Origin: Dermatophilaceae bacterium | GTDB lineage: Bacteria > Actinomycetota > Actinomycetes > Actinomycetales > Dermatophilaceae | Reading direction: 5' to 3' | Assembly (NCBI GenBank): GCA_014377705.1 | Contig: JACMPC010000096.1 | Coordinates: 1-41,693 of the forward strand | Length of the DNA stretch: 41,693 bases | In this document: piece after piece, positions 25,106-33,854 of the stretch | Numbering within the stretch: position 1 is the first letter of the stretch | Layout of the letters: every line of letters begins with the position of its first letter | The notes under the pieces: generated by a model | What the model was told of the DNA's origin: nothing | Database searches by the model: none | The model's input: the letters and a program-made list of their open reading frames with translations, nothing else | Position numbers and translations under genes: made by a program

Positions 25106-26098
25106 ATGTCGTTCTACCCTCTGACCACCGACCCGCAAATCTTGCTGCCAGGCCGAGATGCCCTGAGCAACCTGACCAAGGAAGCCGTCGCCGACTGGGG
25201 GTGGCTGATCGGCCCTGCCCTGACAATCGTCGGCACCCTCGTGGGGGCCGTGGTGCTTCGCTGGGTGCTGCACCGTGCCATCGACCAGATTGTCGAGAAC
25301 GCCATGACCCGGGCTGCCCGGCGCGAGAACCAGACCCCTCGCCGGGCCAGCCGCATCCTGGCCCAGGCCACCGGGGCGAACCAGGCCCGCAGCACCCAGC
25401 GCGCGGCCACCACCGGCGCCATCCTCAAGAGCACGTCAACCTTCGTCATCTTCGCGATGGCGCTGCTGACCGTCATGGGGGCGCTCGGCCTGCCTCTGGG
25501 GCCGCTGCTGGCGTCTGCCGGCGTGGTGGGGGTCGCTCTCGGCTTCGGGGCCCAGAGCCTGGTGAAGGACTTCCTGAGCGGCATCTTCATGATGCTCGAG
25601 GACCAGTACGGCGTGGGCGACGTCATCGACACCGGTGAGGCGATCGGCACCGTCGAGGACGTCACGCTGCGGGTGACCAAGGTGCGAGACGCCAGCGGGA
25701 TCGTCTGGTACATCCGCAACGGCGAGATCATCAGGGTCGGCAACCGGTCCCAGGGTTGGTCGACCGCGGTAGTGGACATACAGGTCGGCCACCACGAGAA
25801 GCTGGACGTCGTCCTGCCGCTGATCAGCGAGGTCGCCCGCGAGCTGGATGCCGCCCCTGAGTGGGAGGCGCGGCTCCTGGAGGAGCCCGTGGTCGCCGGA
25901 GTCGAGTCACTGACCGGCGGTGTGGTCACCATCCGGATCATCGCCAAGTGCGCGCCGAACGAGAACTTCCCGGTCTCCCGGGAGATCCGCGGGCGGGTCA
26001 AGGCGGCTCTCGACGCGGCCGGGATTCGCGCTCCACAGCTCATGCCTCCCACCGTCGGTGAGCCCGGTGGACAGAGCGGGCAGGGTACCCGCGGCTGA
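25106..26098 (+). CDS. MscS-family mechanosensitive ion channel
   Basis: This is a membrane channel that opens under tension and releases solutes after hypo-osmotic shock. The 330-aa protein has TM1 near WLIGPALTIVGTLVGAVVL, a basic linker (RRENQTPRRASR), TM2 around TFVIFAMALLTVMGALGL and the pore-lining TM3 with GVVGVALGFGAQSLVKDFL. The beta domain follows, with DQYGVGDVIDTGEAIGTVEDV and IRNGEIIRVGNRSQGW. I chose the ATG at 25106 because GAGG lies 9 nt upstream; the longer reading runs through the malQ start on the other strand. It is the first gene of a likely mscS-glbO-aglA transcript, with glbO starting 18 nt after its stop. Confidence 0.95.
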   Translation: MSFYPLTTDPQILLPGRDALSNLTKEAVADWGWLIGPALTIVGTLVGAVVLRWVLHRAIDQIVENAMTRAARRENQTPRRASRILAQATGANQARSTQRAATTGAILKSTSTFVIFAMALLTVMGALGLPLGPLLASAGVVGVALGFGAQSLVKDFLSGIFMMLEDQYGVGDVIDTGEAIGTVEDVTLRVTKVRDASGIVWYIRNGEIIRVGNRSQGWSTAVVDIQVGHHEKLDVVLPLISEVARELDAAPEWEARLLEEPVVAGVESLTGGVVTIRIIAKCAPNENFPVSREIRGRVKAALDAAGIRAPQLMPPTVGEPGGQSGQGTRG

Positions 26099-26116
26099 GG
26101 CTGCCAGACTGGTCCC

Positions 26117-26500
26117 GTGACCGTCGAGAGCTTCTATGACCAGGTGGGAGGCCACGAGACCTTCCGCAGGCTCACCCAGCGGTTCTATGAAGGGGTGGCC
26201 GGCGACCCAGAGCTGCGTGCGTTGTATCCGGAGGACGACCTCGGACCGGCCGAGATGCGGTTCCTGATGTTCCTTGAGCAATACTGGGGTGGTCCTACGA
26301 CGTACTCGCAGGACCGGGGCCACCCCAGGTTGCGGATGCGACACGCCCCGTTCAAGATCACCACCACCCAGCGCGACCGGTGGCTCAAGCACATCATGGC
26401 GGCAGTTGACTCCCTCGACCTTGCCCCAGCCAACGATTTGATCCTGCGTGAATACCTCGACCGGGCGGCACAGTCCATGGTCAACTCCCTGGAGGACTGA
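26117..26500 (+). CDS. glbO: Group II truncated haemoglobin (trHbO)
   Basis: This haem protein of 127 aa binds O2 and is linked to peroxide and NO detoxification. Features are FYDQVGGHETF, the B-helix Tyr in RFYEGVAGD, the CD/E region FLMFLEQYWGGPTTYS with Trp and Tyr, and the proximal His in RMRHAPFKI. The length and motifs match trHbO (GlbO, Rv2470 of M. tuberculosis). The start is GTG, close behind mscS. Its last codons contain the GGAGG that would serve the next gene. Confidence 0.95.
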   Translation: MTVESFYDQVGGHETFRRLTQRFYEGVAGDPELRALYPEDDLGPAEMRFLMFLEQYWGGPTTYSQDRGHPRLRMRHAPFKITTTQRDRWLKHIMAAVDSLDLAPANDLILREYLDRAAQSMVNSLED

Positions 26501-28280
26501 AATCTCTACTGCAATCGACACGGACCTGCCCGACCTGACCCTGACCGATCCCTCAGCAGCACTGGCAGAACCCCTCCCGGCCACAAGTCCTGCCTGGTGG
26601 CGCCACGCGGTGATCTACCAGATCTACCCGCGCTCGTGGGCGGACGGCAACGGCGACGGTGTCGGGGACCTGCCCGGCATCACCTCCCGCCTCCCCTACC
26701 TTCGCGACCTCGGCGTGGACGCGGTCTGGCTGTCACCGTTCTACGTCTCGCCCCAGGCGGACGCCGGATATGACGTGGCCGACTACCGCGACATCGACCC
26801 GATCTTCGGAACGCTCGCCGACGCCGACACCCTGCTGGCCACCGCCCACGACCTCGGCCTGAAGGTCATCGTGGACCTCGTCCCGAACCACTCCTCAGAC
26901 GAGCACGCGTGGTTCCAGGCGGCGCTGGCCGCCGGCCCGGGCAGCGCCGAGCGCGAGCGCTACTGGTTCCGTGACGGCCGTGGCCCCGACGGGGACCTGC
27001 CGCCGAACAACTGGCTGTGCGTCTTCGGTGGCCAAGCCTGGACCCGGGTCAAAAACGCTGATGGAACCGACGGCCAGTGGTACCTCCACCTGTTCGACCC
27101 CAAGCAGCCCGACTTCAACTGGGACAACCCGCAGGTCCGCGCCGAGTTCGAGGACGTGCTGAGGTTCTGGCTCGACCGGGGCGTCGACGGCTTCCGGGTG
27201 GACGTCGCCAACGCCCTGATCAAGGAGGCGGGGCTGCCCGACTGGGACGAGCCGCTGCACATCCTCGGTGACGCCGACGGTCTCGAGCACGACCACCACC
27301 GCAAGAAGCCACCGATGTGGGACCAGGACGGAGTGCACGAGGTCTACCTGGCCTGGCGCCGGATCCTCAACTCCTACAACCCGATCGACACGGCTGGCTA
27401 CTCCGGCGACAATGACCGGATCCTGTGCGCCGAGGCATGGGTCGACTCGCCCGAGCGTCTCTCCCGCTACGTCCGCGACGACGAGATGCACCAGGCGTTC
27501 AACTTCGCGTTCCTGCAGGCGCAGTGGCGGGCCGGCGACCTGCGCGACGCCGTCACCATGTCGCTCGCGGCGTCGGACTCGGTCGGAGCCCCGACCACCT
27601 GGGTGCTGTCCAACCATGACGTCGTACGTCACGCCTCCCGGCTCGGACTCCCCGTGGGGGCCAAGCGTCCCAACGGAATCGGGATCGGAGACCCGCTGCC
27701 GGACGCTGCTCTCGGCTTGCGCCGGGCCCGCGCGGCCACTGCCCTGATGCTTGCCCTGCCGGGATCGTCCTACCTGTACCAGGGCGAGGAGCTCGGGCTG
27801 CCGGACTCCACCGACATGCCCGACGAGGTCAGGCAGGACCCGACCTGGGCGCGCAGCGGTCACACCGAGCGGGGTAGGGACGGCTGCCGGGTGCCGATGC
27901 CGTGGGAGGCCGACCGGCCGTCATACGGCTTCGGCCCTGCTGACCAGACCTGGCTGCCGCAGCCTGCTTCCTATGCCGGGCTTGCGGTGGACCGCCAGGC
28001 GGGTGTGCCGGGCACGACCCTCGAGCTGTATCGCGCGTTGCTGGCCATCCGTCGCGCGCACGGTCTCGGAGCGGGTTCGCTGAGCCTGCTGCCGGGCTAC
28101 TCCCAGGATGTCGTGGCCCTCGTCAACGAGTCGGCCGCGGGCGCGCGCGTCGTGGTCATCACCAACCTCGGAGTGGAGCCGGTGGCTGTCCCCGGAGGCG
28201 CCCTGAGCCTGGTGTCCAGTGGTCCGCTGACCCCGCAGGGACTGGTGCCCACCGACACCACCGTCTGGTTGACCGCATAA
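26448..28280 (+). CDS. aglA: GH13 alpha-glucosidase
   Basis: It is predicted to hydrolyse alpha-glucosidic bonds in maltodextrin or trehalose-like oligosaccharides. The protein (610 aa from the GTG at 26448) has the GH13 signatures DLVPNH, DGFRVDVANAL with the nucleophile Asp, ILCAEAWV with the acid/base Glu, and LSNHDVVRH. A C-terminal beta domain follows. Relatives include oligo-1,6-glucosidases and Rv2471 AglA. The start is odd: the GTG at 26448 overlaps glbO by 53 nt and lacks a Shine-Dalgarno, while GGAGG at 26491-26495 stands 6 nt before an ATC (26502) in frame. No ATG, GTG or TTG lies between 26448 and the catalytic domain, so ATC may be the real start, or an ATG was lost. Confidence 0.94.
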   Translation: MNTSTGRHSPWSTPWRTEISTAIDTDLPDLTLTDPSAALAEPLPATSPAWWRHAVIYQIYPRSWADGNGDGVGDLPGITSRLPYLRDLGVDAVWLSPFYVSPQADAGYDVADYRDIDPIFGTLADADTLLATAHDLGLKVIVDLVPNHSSDEHAWFQAALAAGPGSAERERYWFRDGRGPDGDLPPNNWLCVFGGQAWTRVKNADGTDGQWYLHLFDPKQPDFNWDNPQVRAEFEDVLRFWLDRGVDGFRVDVANALIKEAGLPDWDEPLHILGDADGLEHDHHRKKPPMWDQDGVHEVYLAWRRILNSYNPIDTAGYSGDNDRILCAEAWVDSPERLSRYVRDDEMHQAFNFAFLQAQWRAGDLRDAVTMSLAASDSVGAPTTWVLSNHDVVRHASRLGLPVGAKRPNGIGIGDPLPDAALGLRRARAATALMLALPGSSYLYQGEELGLPDSTDMPDEVRQDPTWARSGHTERGRDGCRVPMPWEADRPSYGFGPADQTWLPQPASYAGLAVDRQAGVPGTTLELYRALLAIRRAHGLGAGSLSLLPGYSQDVVALVNESAAGARVVVITNLGVEPVAVPGGALSLVSSGPLTPQGLVPTDTTVWLTA

Positions 28281-28289
28281 CGCGGCCCT

Positions 28290-28334
28290 CCATCAGCATC
28301 CCGTGCGCTCTGGGCGTCGACGGGCTGCTGATGG
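28290..28334 (+). terminator. Terminator after aglA
   Basis: CCATCAGC (28290-28297) pairs with GCTGATGG (28327-28334), and CCCGT pairs with ACGGG inside. It stands 10 nt after the aglA stop and before the MFS gene, so the MFS gene needs its own promoter. Confidence 0.75.
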
Positions 28335-28356
28335 TTGCCCGAGAACCGTTGACGCA

Positions 28357-29790
28357 GTGACAGCCGCCACCCGCCCAGACAAGTGCCAGGGGCGACCTGT
28401 GGGACCTATGGGCCCCGGCTACCGCCTGCTGACGGTCGCCCTGCTGGCACTGGTCACCATCATCGCGTTCGAGTCCATGGCGATCTCGACCGCGATGCCT
28501 GCCGTGGCCAGCGAGCTGAACGCGGTCCGGTCCTACGGGCTCGCGTTCTCGTTCATGCTCACCGCCGAGCTGCTCGGCATCGTCCTGGCCGGCGTGTGGG
28601 CGGACCGTCACGGCCCGCTCCCCTCGCTGATCGCCGGCCAGCTGTTGATGGCGGCCGGTTCGGCGATGGCGGGACTGGCCCCGACCTTCACCGTCCTGCT
28701 GGCCGGACGGCTGACCGCCGGTCTGGGCGCCGGGCTGATCGTGGTCGCGCTCTATGTCGTGATCGGCGGTGCCTACCCGGATGCGTTGCGCCCGAAGGTC
28801 TTCAGCTGGATCTCGGCAGCGTGGGTGCTCCCCTCACTGCTGGGCCCGCCGATCGCCGGATGGCTGACCTCGACGTGGTCCTGGCGCTGGGTCTTCCTGA
28901 TCGTGCTCGCCCCCATCGCCGTCACCTTCGCCGTGGTCAGCAGCCAGCGAGCCCGGATCACCGGCGGCCCGGCAGTCACGGGGGACCTGCCGTCCGGCCA
29001 AACGTCCGGCCAGCCCGTCCCGGCCGACCGGTCAGGGCACCGCCGCCTCGCGCTGCTCGGTCTCGGGGTGGCGCTCTCGGCCGGCGCCATGCAGTGGGGC
29101 TCGGCCCAGCTCGGGGCTGCCCAGGTACTTCCGATCGCCCTGACCGCGCTGGGACTCGTCGGTATCGCGGCAACCGCACCGCGGCTCGTTCCTGCCGGGA
29201 CGCTGCTGATGTGCCGGGGTCTGCCGGCGGTGATGATGACCCGGTTCCTGCTGACCGCCTCCTTCAACGGCGCCATCACGTTCATCCCGCTCATGCTCGT
29301 CAACGAGCGGCGCCTGAGCCTGACCACCGCCGGCATCATGCTGACGGTGGGCGCGCTCGGATGGTCGTTCGGCTCCTTCATCCAGGGCCAGCACGCGCTG
29401 CACGACCGCCGGTCCGAGCTCGTGATCGCCGGCGGCGCGTCGCTGACGCTGGGCACGCTCCTGCTGGCTGCCATCGCCGAGTTCGGCTGGCCCTACTACC
29501 TGATGGGGCCTGCCAACGTCCTGACCGGACTGGGCATGGGCCTGGCCATGTCCTCGACCGCGGTGCTCTCACTGGCCCTCTCGCCGATCAGCGACCACGG
29601 CCGCTCCTCGTCCTCGCTGCAGGTGGCCGACGTGCTGGGCAGCGTCCTAGGGATCTCGGCAGCCGGGGCTCTCTTCGCCGCGATGCACAACCCCGGCGGC
29701 TCGGACATCCCGGCGTTCGTTCTGATCTGGATGTCCCTGGCGGGTGTCGCGGCCCTGGCGATGGTCGGTGGTCAGCGCACCAGGACGTGA
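28357..29790 (+). CDS. MFS transporter
   Basis: This protein of about 477 aa has many hydrophobic segments in two halves, with the cytoplasmic loop motif GVWADRHGPLPSLIAG (motif A) after TM2, RLTAGLGAGLIVVALYVVIGG (motif C-like) and a second half beginning at HRRLALLGLGVALSAG. The count of 12-14 TM suits the DHA2 or related drug-efflux branch. The substrate is unknown. The start is uncertain: GTG at 28357 lies clear of the upstream terminator, and GTG at 28399 has AGGGG 6 nt before it. Its 3' end overlaps the convergent Rv2474c-like gene by 19 nt. The central loop carries a Gly/Ser/Pro low-complexity segment. Confidence 0.88.
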   Translation: MTAATRPDKCQGRPVGPMGPGYRLLTVALLALVTIIAFESMAISTAMPAVASELNAVRSYGLAFSFMLTAELLGIVLAGVWADRHGPLPSLIAGQLLMAAGSAMAGLAPTFTVLLAGRLTAGLGAGLIVVALYVVIGGAYPDALRPKVFSWISAAWVLPSLLGPPIAGWLTSTWSWRWVFLIVLAPIAVTFAVVSSQRARITGGPAVTGDLPSGQTSGQPVPADRSGHRRLALLGLGVALSAGAMQWGSAQLGAAQVLPIALTALGLVGIAATAPRLVPAGTLLMCRGLPAVMMTRFLLTASFNGAITFIPLMLVNERRLSLTTAGIMLTVGALGWSFGSFIQGQHALHDRRSELVIAGGASLTLGTLLLAAIAEFGWPYYLMGPANVLTGLGMGLAMSSTAVLSLALSPISDHGRSSSSLQVADVLGSVLGISAAGALFAAMHNPGGSDIPAFVLIWMSLAGVAALAMVGGQRTRT

Positions 29791-30395
29791 CCCGTCGCCG
29801 TAGACAGCCGGGTCCAGCGACCGTGGGCGAAGACCCGCGCCTTCTGCTGCGTCAGGAAGCCCAGCGCGTAGGCCGCGAAGGCGGCACCCGAGGGCACCGG
29901 CGGAGTGGTCAGTGAGTCACGGTCCCAGACCCGCTGCCGGAGGGCGGCCAGGACCTGCGCGCCCGAGCCCTCCGGAGCCCCCTGCGTGATCTCGGCAATA
30001 CCCTGGGTGGCAACGGTTCTCAGCTCTTCGGCGGTGAGGTCCCCGACCACCTCCCACCCGCTCTTCGGCGGGCCGATGGCGGCCCAGCCGACCTGGACCG
30101 TGGTCGGCGGGATCGAGAGGGCAGAGGTCCGGCCCCGCGCCAGGCGATCGGACACGCTGGCCAGCGACACGGTGGTGTCCAGGTCCGCTGGCTCGGCAAG
30201 GGCCATCACCCTCAGGCCGATGACCGCGCCGGTCATGGAAGGGCCCCGTCCCGGCAGCACGTCGACATAGGCCGCGAGCGACGTCCCCTGTGCCTGCAGC
30301 CGGATGGCGCCGTCGGTGTCCAGGGACCGGGCCCGCGTGACATAGGTGGCCAGGTCGGCGAGCGTCTCGGGATCGGCCATCAGGAGGTCGGCCAT
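29772..30395 (-). CDS. Conserved actinobacterial protein (Rv2474c-like position)
   Basis: I cannot assign a function. The 207-aa soluble protein starts MADLLMADPETLADLATYV and contains LQAQGTSLAAYVDVLPGRGP, VQVGWAAIGPPKSGWEVVGD, APEGSGAQVLAALRQRVWDR and a final FLTQQKARVFAHGRWTRLS. There is no signal peptide or membrane segment. Its start overlaps the thioesterase stop by one base (TGATG), so the two are co-translated. Position and pairing match Rv2474c-Rv2475c of M. tuberculosis. Co-translation suggests a role linked to the thioesterase, but that is inference. Confidence 0.85.
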   Translation of the reverse strand: MADLLMADPETLADLATYVTRARSLDTDGAIRLQAQGTSLAAYVDVLPGRGPSMTGAVIGLRVMALAEPADLDTTVSLASVSDRLARGRTSALSIPPTTVQVGWAAIGPPKSGWEVVGDLTAEELRTVATQGIAEITQGAPEGSGAQVLAALRQRVWDRDSLTTPPVPSGAAFAAYALGFLTQQKARVFAHGRWTRLSTATGHVLVR

Positions 30396-30850
30396 CAGCT
30401 GGTCCGCTCGCGCCAGCGGAAGGGCACCGGATCGCCGGACACACCCTGCAGCACCGTCCGCTCGTCCAGGCGCAGCCGGCGAGGGGTCGCGCTCACGAAG
30501 TCATAGGCGACGAGCATGGTCTCGGCCCGCGCGTACAGCACCACGCCGACCTCGGCGGGATCGCGCACCTCGTAGGCCAGGCTGAAGCTGGAGCCAGAGA
30601 CCTTGGTCGCCCACATGCCCACGCTGATCGGCGCATGCCGGAAGTCCAGCGGGGCGAGGTACTCGATCTCGTGGCGGGCCACTATCACCCCCTCGCTGAG
30701 CAGACTGCGATCCTGGCCGAACCACTCCTGGAAGCCGATCACCCGTGCGTCCTCGAGATAGCGCAGGAACTGGACGTTGTTGACGTGCCCGTAGGCATCC
30801 ATGTCGGACCATCGAAGCGGGACGTCGACACGGTAGGGGCGCTGGCTCAT
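30395..30850 (-). CDS. Hotdog-fold acyl-CoA thioesterase (4HBT type)
   Basis: It is predicted to hydrolyse acyl-CoA thioesters. The 151-aa protein has the 4-hydroxybenzoyl-CoA thioesterase-like signature VPLRWSDMDAYGHVNNVQFL with its catalytic Asp, YLEDARVIGF, and EYLAPLDF with the strand pair characteristic of the hotdog fold. Its position matches Rv2475c. It is divergent from the TesB-like gene, with only 38 nt between starts, so the promoters overlap. Confidence 0.93.
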   Translation of the reverse strand: MSQRPYRVDVPLRWSDMDAYGHVNNVQFLRYLEDARVIGFQEWFGQDRSLLSEGVIVARHEIEYLAPLDFRHAPISVGMWATKVSGSSFSLAYEVRDPAEVGVVLYARAETMLVAYDFVSATPRRLRLDERTVLQGVSGDPVPFRWRERTS

Positions 30851-30888
30851 GGCGTCATCATCGCAGCCGTACGGATATGGTCTCCTGC

Positions 30889-31842
30889 GTGACCACCCCT
30901 GAGAACGGCGCCATCCTCTCCCCGCTTGAGGACCTCCTCGACGTCCTCGACCTCGAGCCGGTCGGCTCGGCCCACATCACCATGAGGGAGGCCGACGGCG
31001 GCACGACCGACTTCGACCTGGGCGAGTCCGACCGGGATATCTTCATCGGACGCAGCCAGCCCATGCCCCACGGCAGGGTGTTCGGGGGACAGGTCCTCGC
31101 CCAGTCGGTGATCGCCGCCGGCCGGACCGTGCAGGACCTCGAAGGCGCCCCACGTCAGATCCACTCGTTGCACGGCTACTTCCTGCGCGCCGGAGACGCA
31201 GGGCACCGGATCCGTTTCTCCGTGGAGCGACTGCGGGACGGGCACTCGTTCTCGGTTCGCCGGGTGCAGGCAATCCAAAACGGGCGGGCCATCATGTCGA
31301 TGATCGCCTCCTTCCAGAGCGAAGCCGCCGGACTGGACCACCAGGACCACATGCCCGCGGCGCCGGACCCCGAGCGGATGGAGACCCTGGCCGAGGTATT
31401 CGCCGGGATGGACGACCCCCAGGCCAACTTCTGGTCCAGGGACAAGGCCATCGACCTGCGCCACGTCGAGGGGGCCATCTACCTCCGCCCGGGGCGCCAG
31501 CTCGCCTCCCAGCAGAGCGTCTGGCTCAGGGCGGTCGGCACGATGCCGGAGGATCCGCTGGTCAACGCCGCGGTCCTGGCCTACTGCTCGGACTACTCGC
31601 TGCTCGAACCGGTCCTTCGCCAGCACGGCCTGGCCTGGTCCGACCGCCGGCTGCGGGTCGCCAGTCTGGACCACGCCATGTGGTTCCACCGCCCCGGCCG
31701 GGCTGACGACTGGATCCTGTACACCCAGTCCTCTCCCTCAGCCTCGGGCGGACGAGGCCTGGCCGCGGCCCGGATGTTCAGCTCGGACGGCGTCCTGCTC
31801 GCAACCGTCGCGCAGGAGGGCATGATGCGCCTCAAGGAGTAG
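30889..31842 (+). CDS. tesB: Acyl-CoA thioesterase II
   Basis: TesB is a double-hotdog thioesterase for medium- and long-chain acyl-CoA. The 317-aa protein has GRSQPMPHGRVFGGQVLAQS, IHSLHGYFLRAGD, FSVRRVQAIQNGRAIMSM, FQSEAAGLDHQ and the C-terminal half ending SLDHAMWFHRPGRADDWILY, with the usual Asp/Thr/Gln active-site set region. The GTG at 30889 is preferred: TATGGT at 30876-30881 is a good -10 and would start RNA at or near the GTG (leaderless). An ATG at 30877 is within that -10. It faces the 4HBT thioesterase gene divergently. Confidence 0.93.
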   Translation: MTTPENGAILSPLEDLLDVLDLEPVGSAHITMREADGGTTDFDLGESDRDIFIGRSQPMPHGRVFGGQVLAQSVIAAGRTVQDLEGAPRQIHSLHGYFLRAGDAGHRIRFSVERLRDGHSFSVRRVQAIQNGRAIMSMIASFQSEAAGLDHQDHMPAAPDPERMETLAEVFAGMDDPQANFWSRDKAIDLRHVEGAIYLRPGRQLASQQSVWLRAVGTMPEDPLVNAAVLAYCSDYSLLEPVLRQHGLAWSDRRLRVASLDHAMWFHRPGRADDWILYTQSSPSASGGRGLAAARMFSSDGVLLATVAQEGMMRLKE

Positions 31843-31871
31843 TGATGTGCGCCAGGTCGTGATGTGCGCCA
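31842..31871. repeat. 13-bp direct repeat after tesB
   Basis: GTGATGTGCGCCA occurs at 31842-31854 and again at 31859-31871, 17 nt apart, just after the tesB stop. No function is evident. Confidence 0.8.
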
Positions 31872-31890
31872 CAGGCACCAGGCTTCCGTG

Positions 31891-31906
31891 CTAAGCGATC
31901 GCTTAG
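31891..31906. promoter_or_regulatory. TetR operator upstream of the APH-like kinase gene
   Basis: CTAAGCGATCGCTTAG is a perfect 16-bp palindrome. A -10-like TACGCT (31907-31912) follows it and leads to a leaderless ATG at 31919. The same half-sites (TAAGC...GCTTA) appear at 36894-36911 in front of the TetR gene, so the TetR protein probably binds both. Confidence 0.82.
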
Positions 31907-31918
31907 TACGCTCGCGGC

Positions 31919-32968
31919 ATGGACGGACTCGACCTCGATGCGCTGACGAGCTATCTGGCCCCCTTCGGCTCTGTCCAAGACGGCGCGGATAGTCCGAACG
32001 GCTCGGAGCGACCCGACCGCACTGAGCGACCGGGGATACGGGCCGAGCTCTTCCAGGGGGGCAAGTCCAACCTGACCTACCGGATCACCGACGGCTCCCA
32101 CGACTGGGTGCTACGCCGGCCGCCGCTCGGCCACGTCCTGGTCACCGCTCACGACATGGCCCGCGAGTACCGGGTGATGTCAGCGCTGGCGGACACCCCC
32201 GTGCCCGTTCCGGCGATGGTCACCCTGTGCCAGGACCCATCCGTGATCGGCGCCCCGTTCTATGTCATGGAGTATGTCGAGGGCTCGATCCTGCGGCTGA
32301 CCAGCGACACGGAGAAGCTGGACGACCGACAGAGAACGACCCTGGCCAACCGGCTCATCGACACCCTGGCCGACCTGCACGAGGTTGACCCGATCGAGGT
32401 GGGGCTGGGGGACTTCGGCCACCCTGACGGATTCCTGCAGCGTCAGGTGCGCCGCTGGACCCAGCAGCTGGAACTGTCCCGGTCCCGCGACCTGCCGGGC
32501 TTCGACGACCTGGCGGCCGAGCTGGCAACCAGCGTTCCGGACAGCCAGCGTGCCAGCGTGGTGCACGGTGACTACCGGCTCGACAACGTCCTGGTGGGGC
32601 CGGACCAGGAGATCCGGGCGGTGCTGGACTGGGAGATGGCCACCCTGGGCGACCCGCTGTGCGACCTGGGACTGCTGCCGGTCTATGCGGCGCCCGTCCC
32701 CGGGGTCTCCGGCATCGTCTCGGACGGCATGGGCCCGCACAACGGCTTTCCGCCGCTGGAGTCTCTTATCCAGCGGTATGCCGACCGCTCAGGGCTGGAT
32801 GTCAGTGGTCTGGCCTGGTACACGGCCCTCGGCTACTACAAGCTCGCGGTCATCTGCGAGGGCATCCACTTCCGCTACGCCAACGGCCAGACCGTAGGCC
32901 CGGGCTTCAACCAGATCGGGGACATGGTCGAGCCTCTGGTAACGGCCGGCCGCAAGGCCCTCACCTAG
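31919..32968 (+). CDS. ACAD10/11-type phosphotransferase (APH family kinase)
   Basis: This 349-aa aminoglycoside-phosphotransferase-fold kinase has FQGGKSNLTYRI, VLRRPP, the Brenner motif VVHGDYRLDNVLV with its catalytic Asp, and the Mg-binding VLDWEMATLGDPLCDLGLL. These match the kinase domain fused to acyl-CoA dehydrogenase in human ACAD10/11 and the LvaA kinase of the Pseudomonas levulinate pathway, which phosphorylate 4-hydroxyacyl-CoA. Here the kinase stands alone, with an acyl-CoA dehydrogenase in the same neighbourhood. A palindromic operator overlaps its promoter, and the ATG appears leaderless. Residues about 24-39 are a loop with Ser/Pro/Glu/Arg. The hydroxyacyl-CoA substrate is inferred from family, not shown. 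Confidence 0.9.
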   Translation: MDGLDLDALTSYLAPFGSVQDGADSPNGSERPDRTERPGIRAELFQGGKSNLTYRITDGSHDWVLRRPPLGHVLVTAHDMAREYRVMSALADTPVPVPAMVTLCQDPSVIGAPFYVMEYVEGSILRLTSDTEKLDDRQRTTLANRLIDTLADLHEVDPIEVGLGDFGHPDGFLQRQVRRWTQQLELSRSRDLPGFDDLAAELATSVPDSQRASVVHGDYRLDNVLVGPDQEIRAVLDWEMATLGDPLCDLGLLPVYAAPVPGVSGIVSDGMGPHNGFPPLESLIQRYADRSGLDVSGLAWYTALGYYKLAVICEGIHFRYANGQTVGPGFNQIGDMVEPLVTAGRKALT

Positions 32969-33092
32969 GTGATCCGCAGAGCCCGTGCCGGGGTGGAGCC
33001 CCACCTATGGGCAGCATCTCAGCCCCCGGCCAGCGATCTCCAGTATGACCCGGAACCAGAAATCAGCTCACCTCACCACCTTGGAGGCATCT

Positions 33093-33854
33093 GTGAAAAC
33101 CACTGCCCAACGGACCGCGATCGTCACCGGGGCCGCCCGCGGCATTGGCGCCGCAACCGCCCTGCGCCTAGCCACGGACGGGAACGCGGTAGCCGTCCTG
33201 GACCTCGACGAAGCCTCCTGCGCGCAGACGGTATCGGCCATCACCTCGGCTGGCGGGCGGGCCATCGCCGTGGGAGTGGACGTCAGTTCCCCCGCCGGGG
33301 TCGACGCAGCCGTGAAACAGGTCGCCGCCGAGCTCGGCGCCCCGACGATCCTGGTCAACAACGCGGGCATCATCCGCGACAACCTGCTCTTCAAGATGCC
33401 GCTGGAGGACTGGGACGCCGTGATGAACGTGCACCTGCGGGGCGCCTTCCTGATGACCAAGGCAGTGCAGGCGCATATGACGTCGGCCAGGTACGGCCGG
33501 ATCATCAACCTGTCCTCCACGTCAGCGCAGGGCAACCGCGGCCAGGTCAACTACTCCGCGGCCAAGGCCGGCGTCCAGGGCTTCACCAAGACCCTCGCGA
33601 TCGAGCTGGGCCGGTTCGGGGTGACCGCCAACGCCGTGGCGCCCGGCTTCATCGCCACCGAGATGACCCGGGCAACTGCGGCACGGATGAAGATCTCGTT
33701 CGAGGACTTCCTGATCAGCGCGGCGGCCCAGATCCCGGTCGGTCGGGTGGGCCAGCCAGGCGACATCGCCGCCACGATCTCATTCCTGGCCAGCGAAGAG
33801 GCCGGCTACGTCTCAGGCCAGATCATCTACGTAGCCGGCGGCCCCAAGGACTAA
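33093..33854 (+). CDS. SDR family oxidoreductase (FabG-like 3-oxoacyl reductase)
   Basis: This NAD(P)-dependent short-chain dehydrogenase of 253 aa has the cofactor motif TGAARGIG, the structural motif NNAG, the active site Ser in LSSTSAQGN and the YSAAK pair, and GQIIYVAGGPKD at the end. It resembles FabG and beta-hydroxyacyl-CoA dehydrogenases. I chose the GTG at 33093 (VKTTAQRTAIVTG) because GGAGG lies 5 nt upstream. It follows the kinase on the same strand, 124 nt away, and is probably co-transcribed. It may oxidise or reduce the beta- or gamma-position of an acyl-CoA; the real substrate is unknown. Confidence 0.92.
   Translation: MKTTAQRTAIVTGAARGIGAATALRLATDGNAVAVLDLDEASCAQTVSAITSAGGRAIAVGVDVSSPAGVDAAVKQVAAELGAPTILVNNAGIIRDNLLFKMPLEDWDAVMNVHLRGAFLMTKAVQAHMTSARYGRIINLSSTSAQGNRGQVNYSAAKAGVQGFTKTLAIELGRFGVTANAVAPGFIATEMTRATAARMKISFEDFLISAAAQIPVGRVGQPGDIAATISFLASEEAGYVSGQIIYVAGGPKD

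Noticed and set aside
28383-29915. 510-aa plus-strand frame overlapping the MFS gene
   Set aside because: It is the +2 shadow of the transporter, rich in Arg/Gly/Ala/Pro, without hydrophobic segments or motifs.
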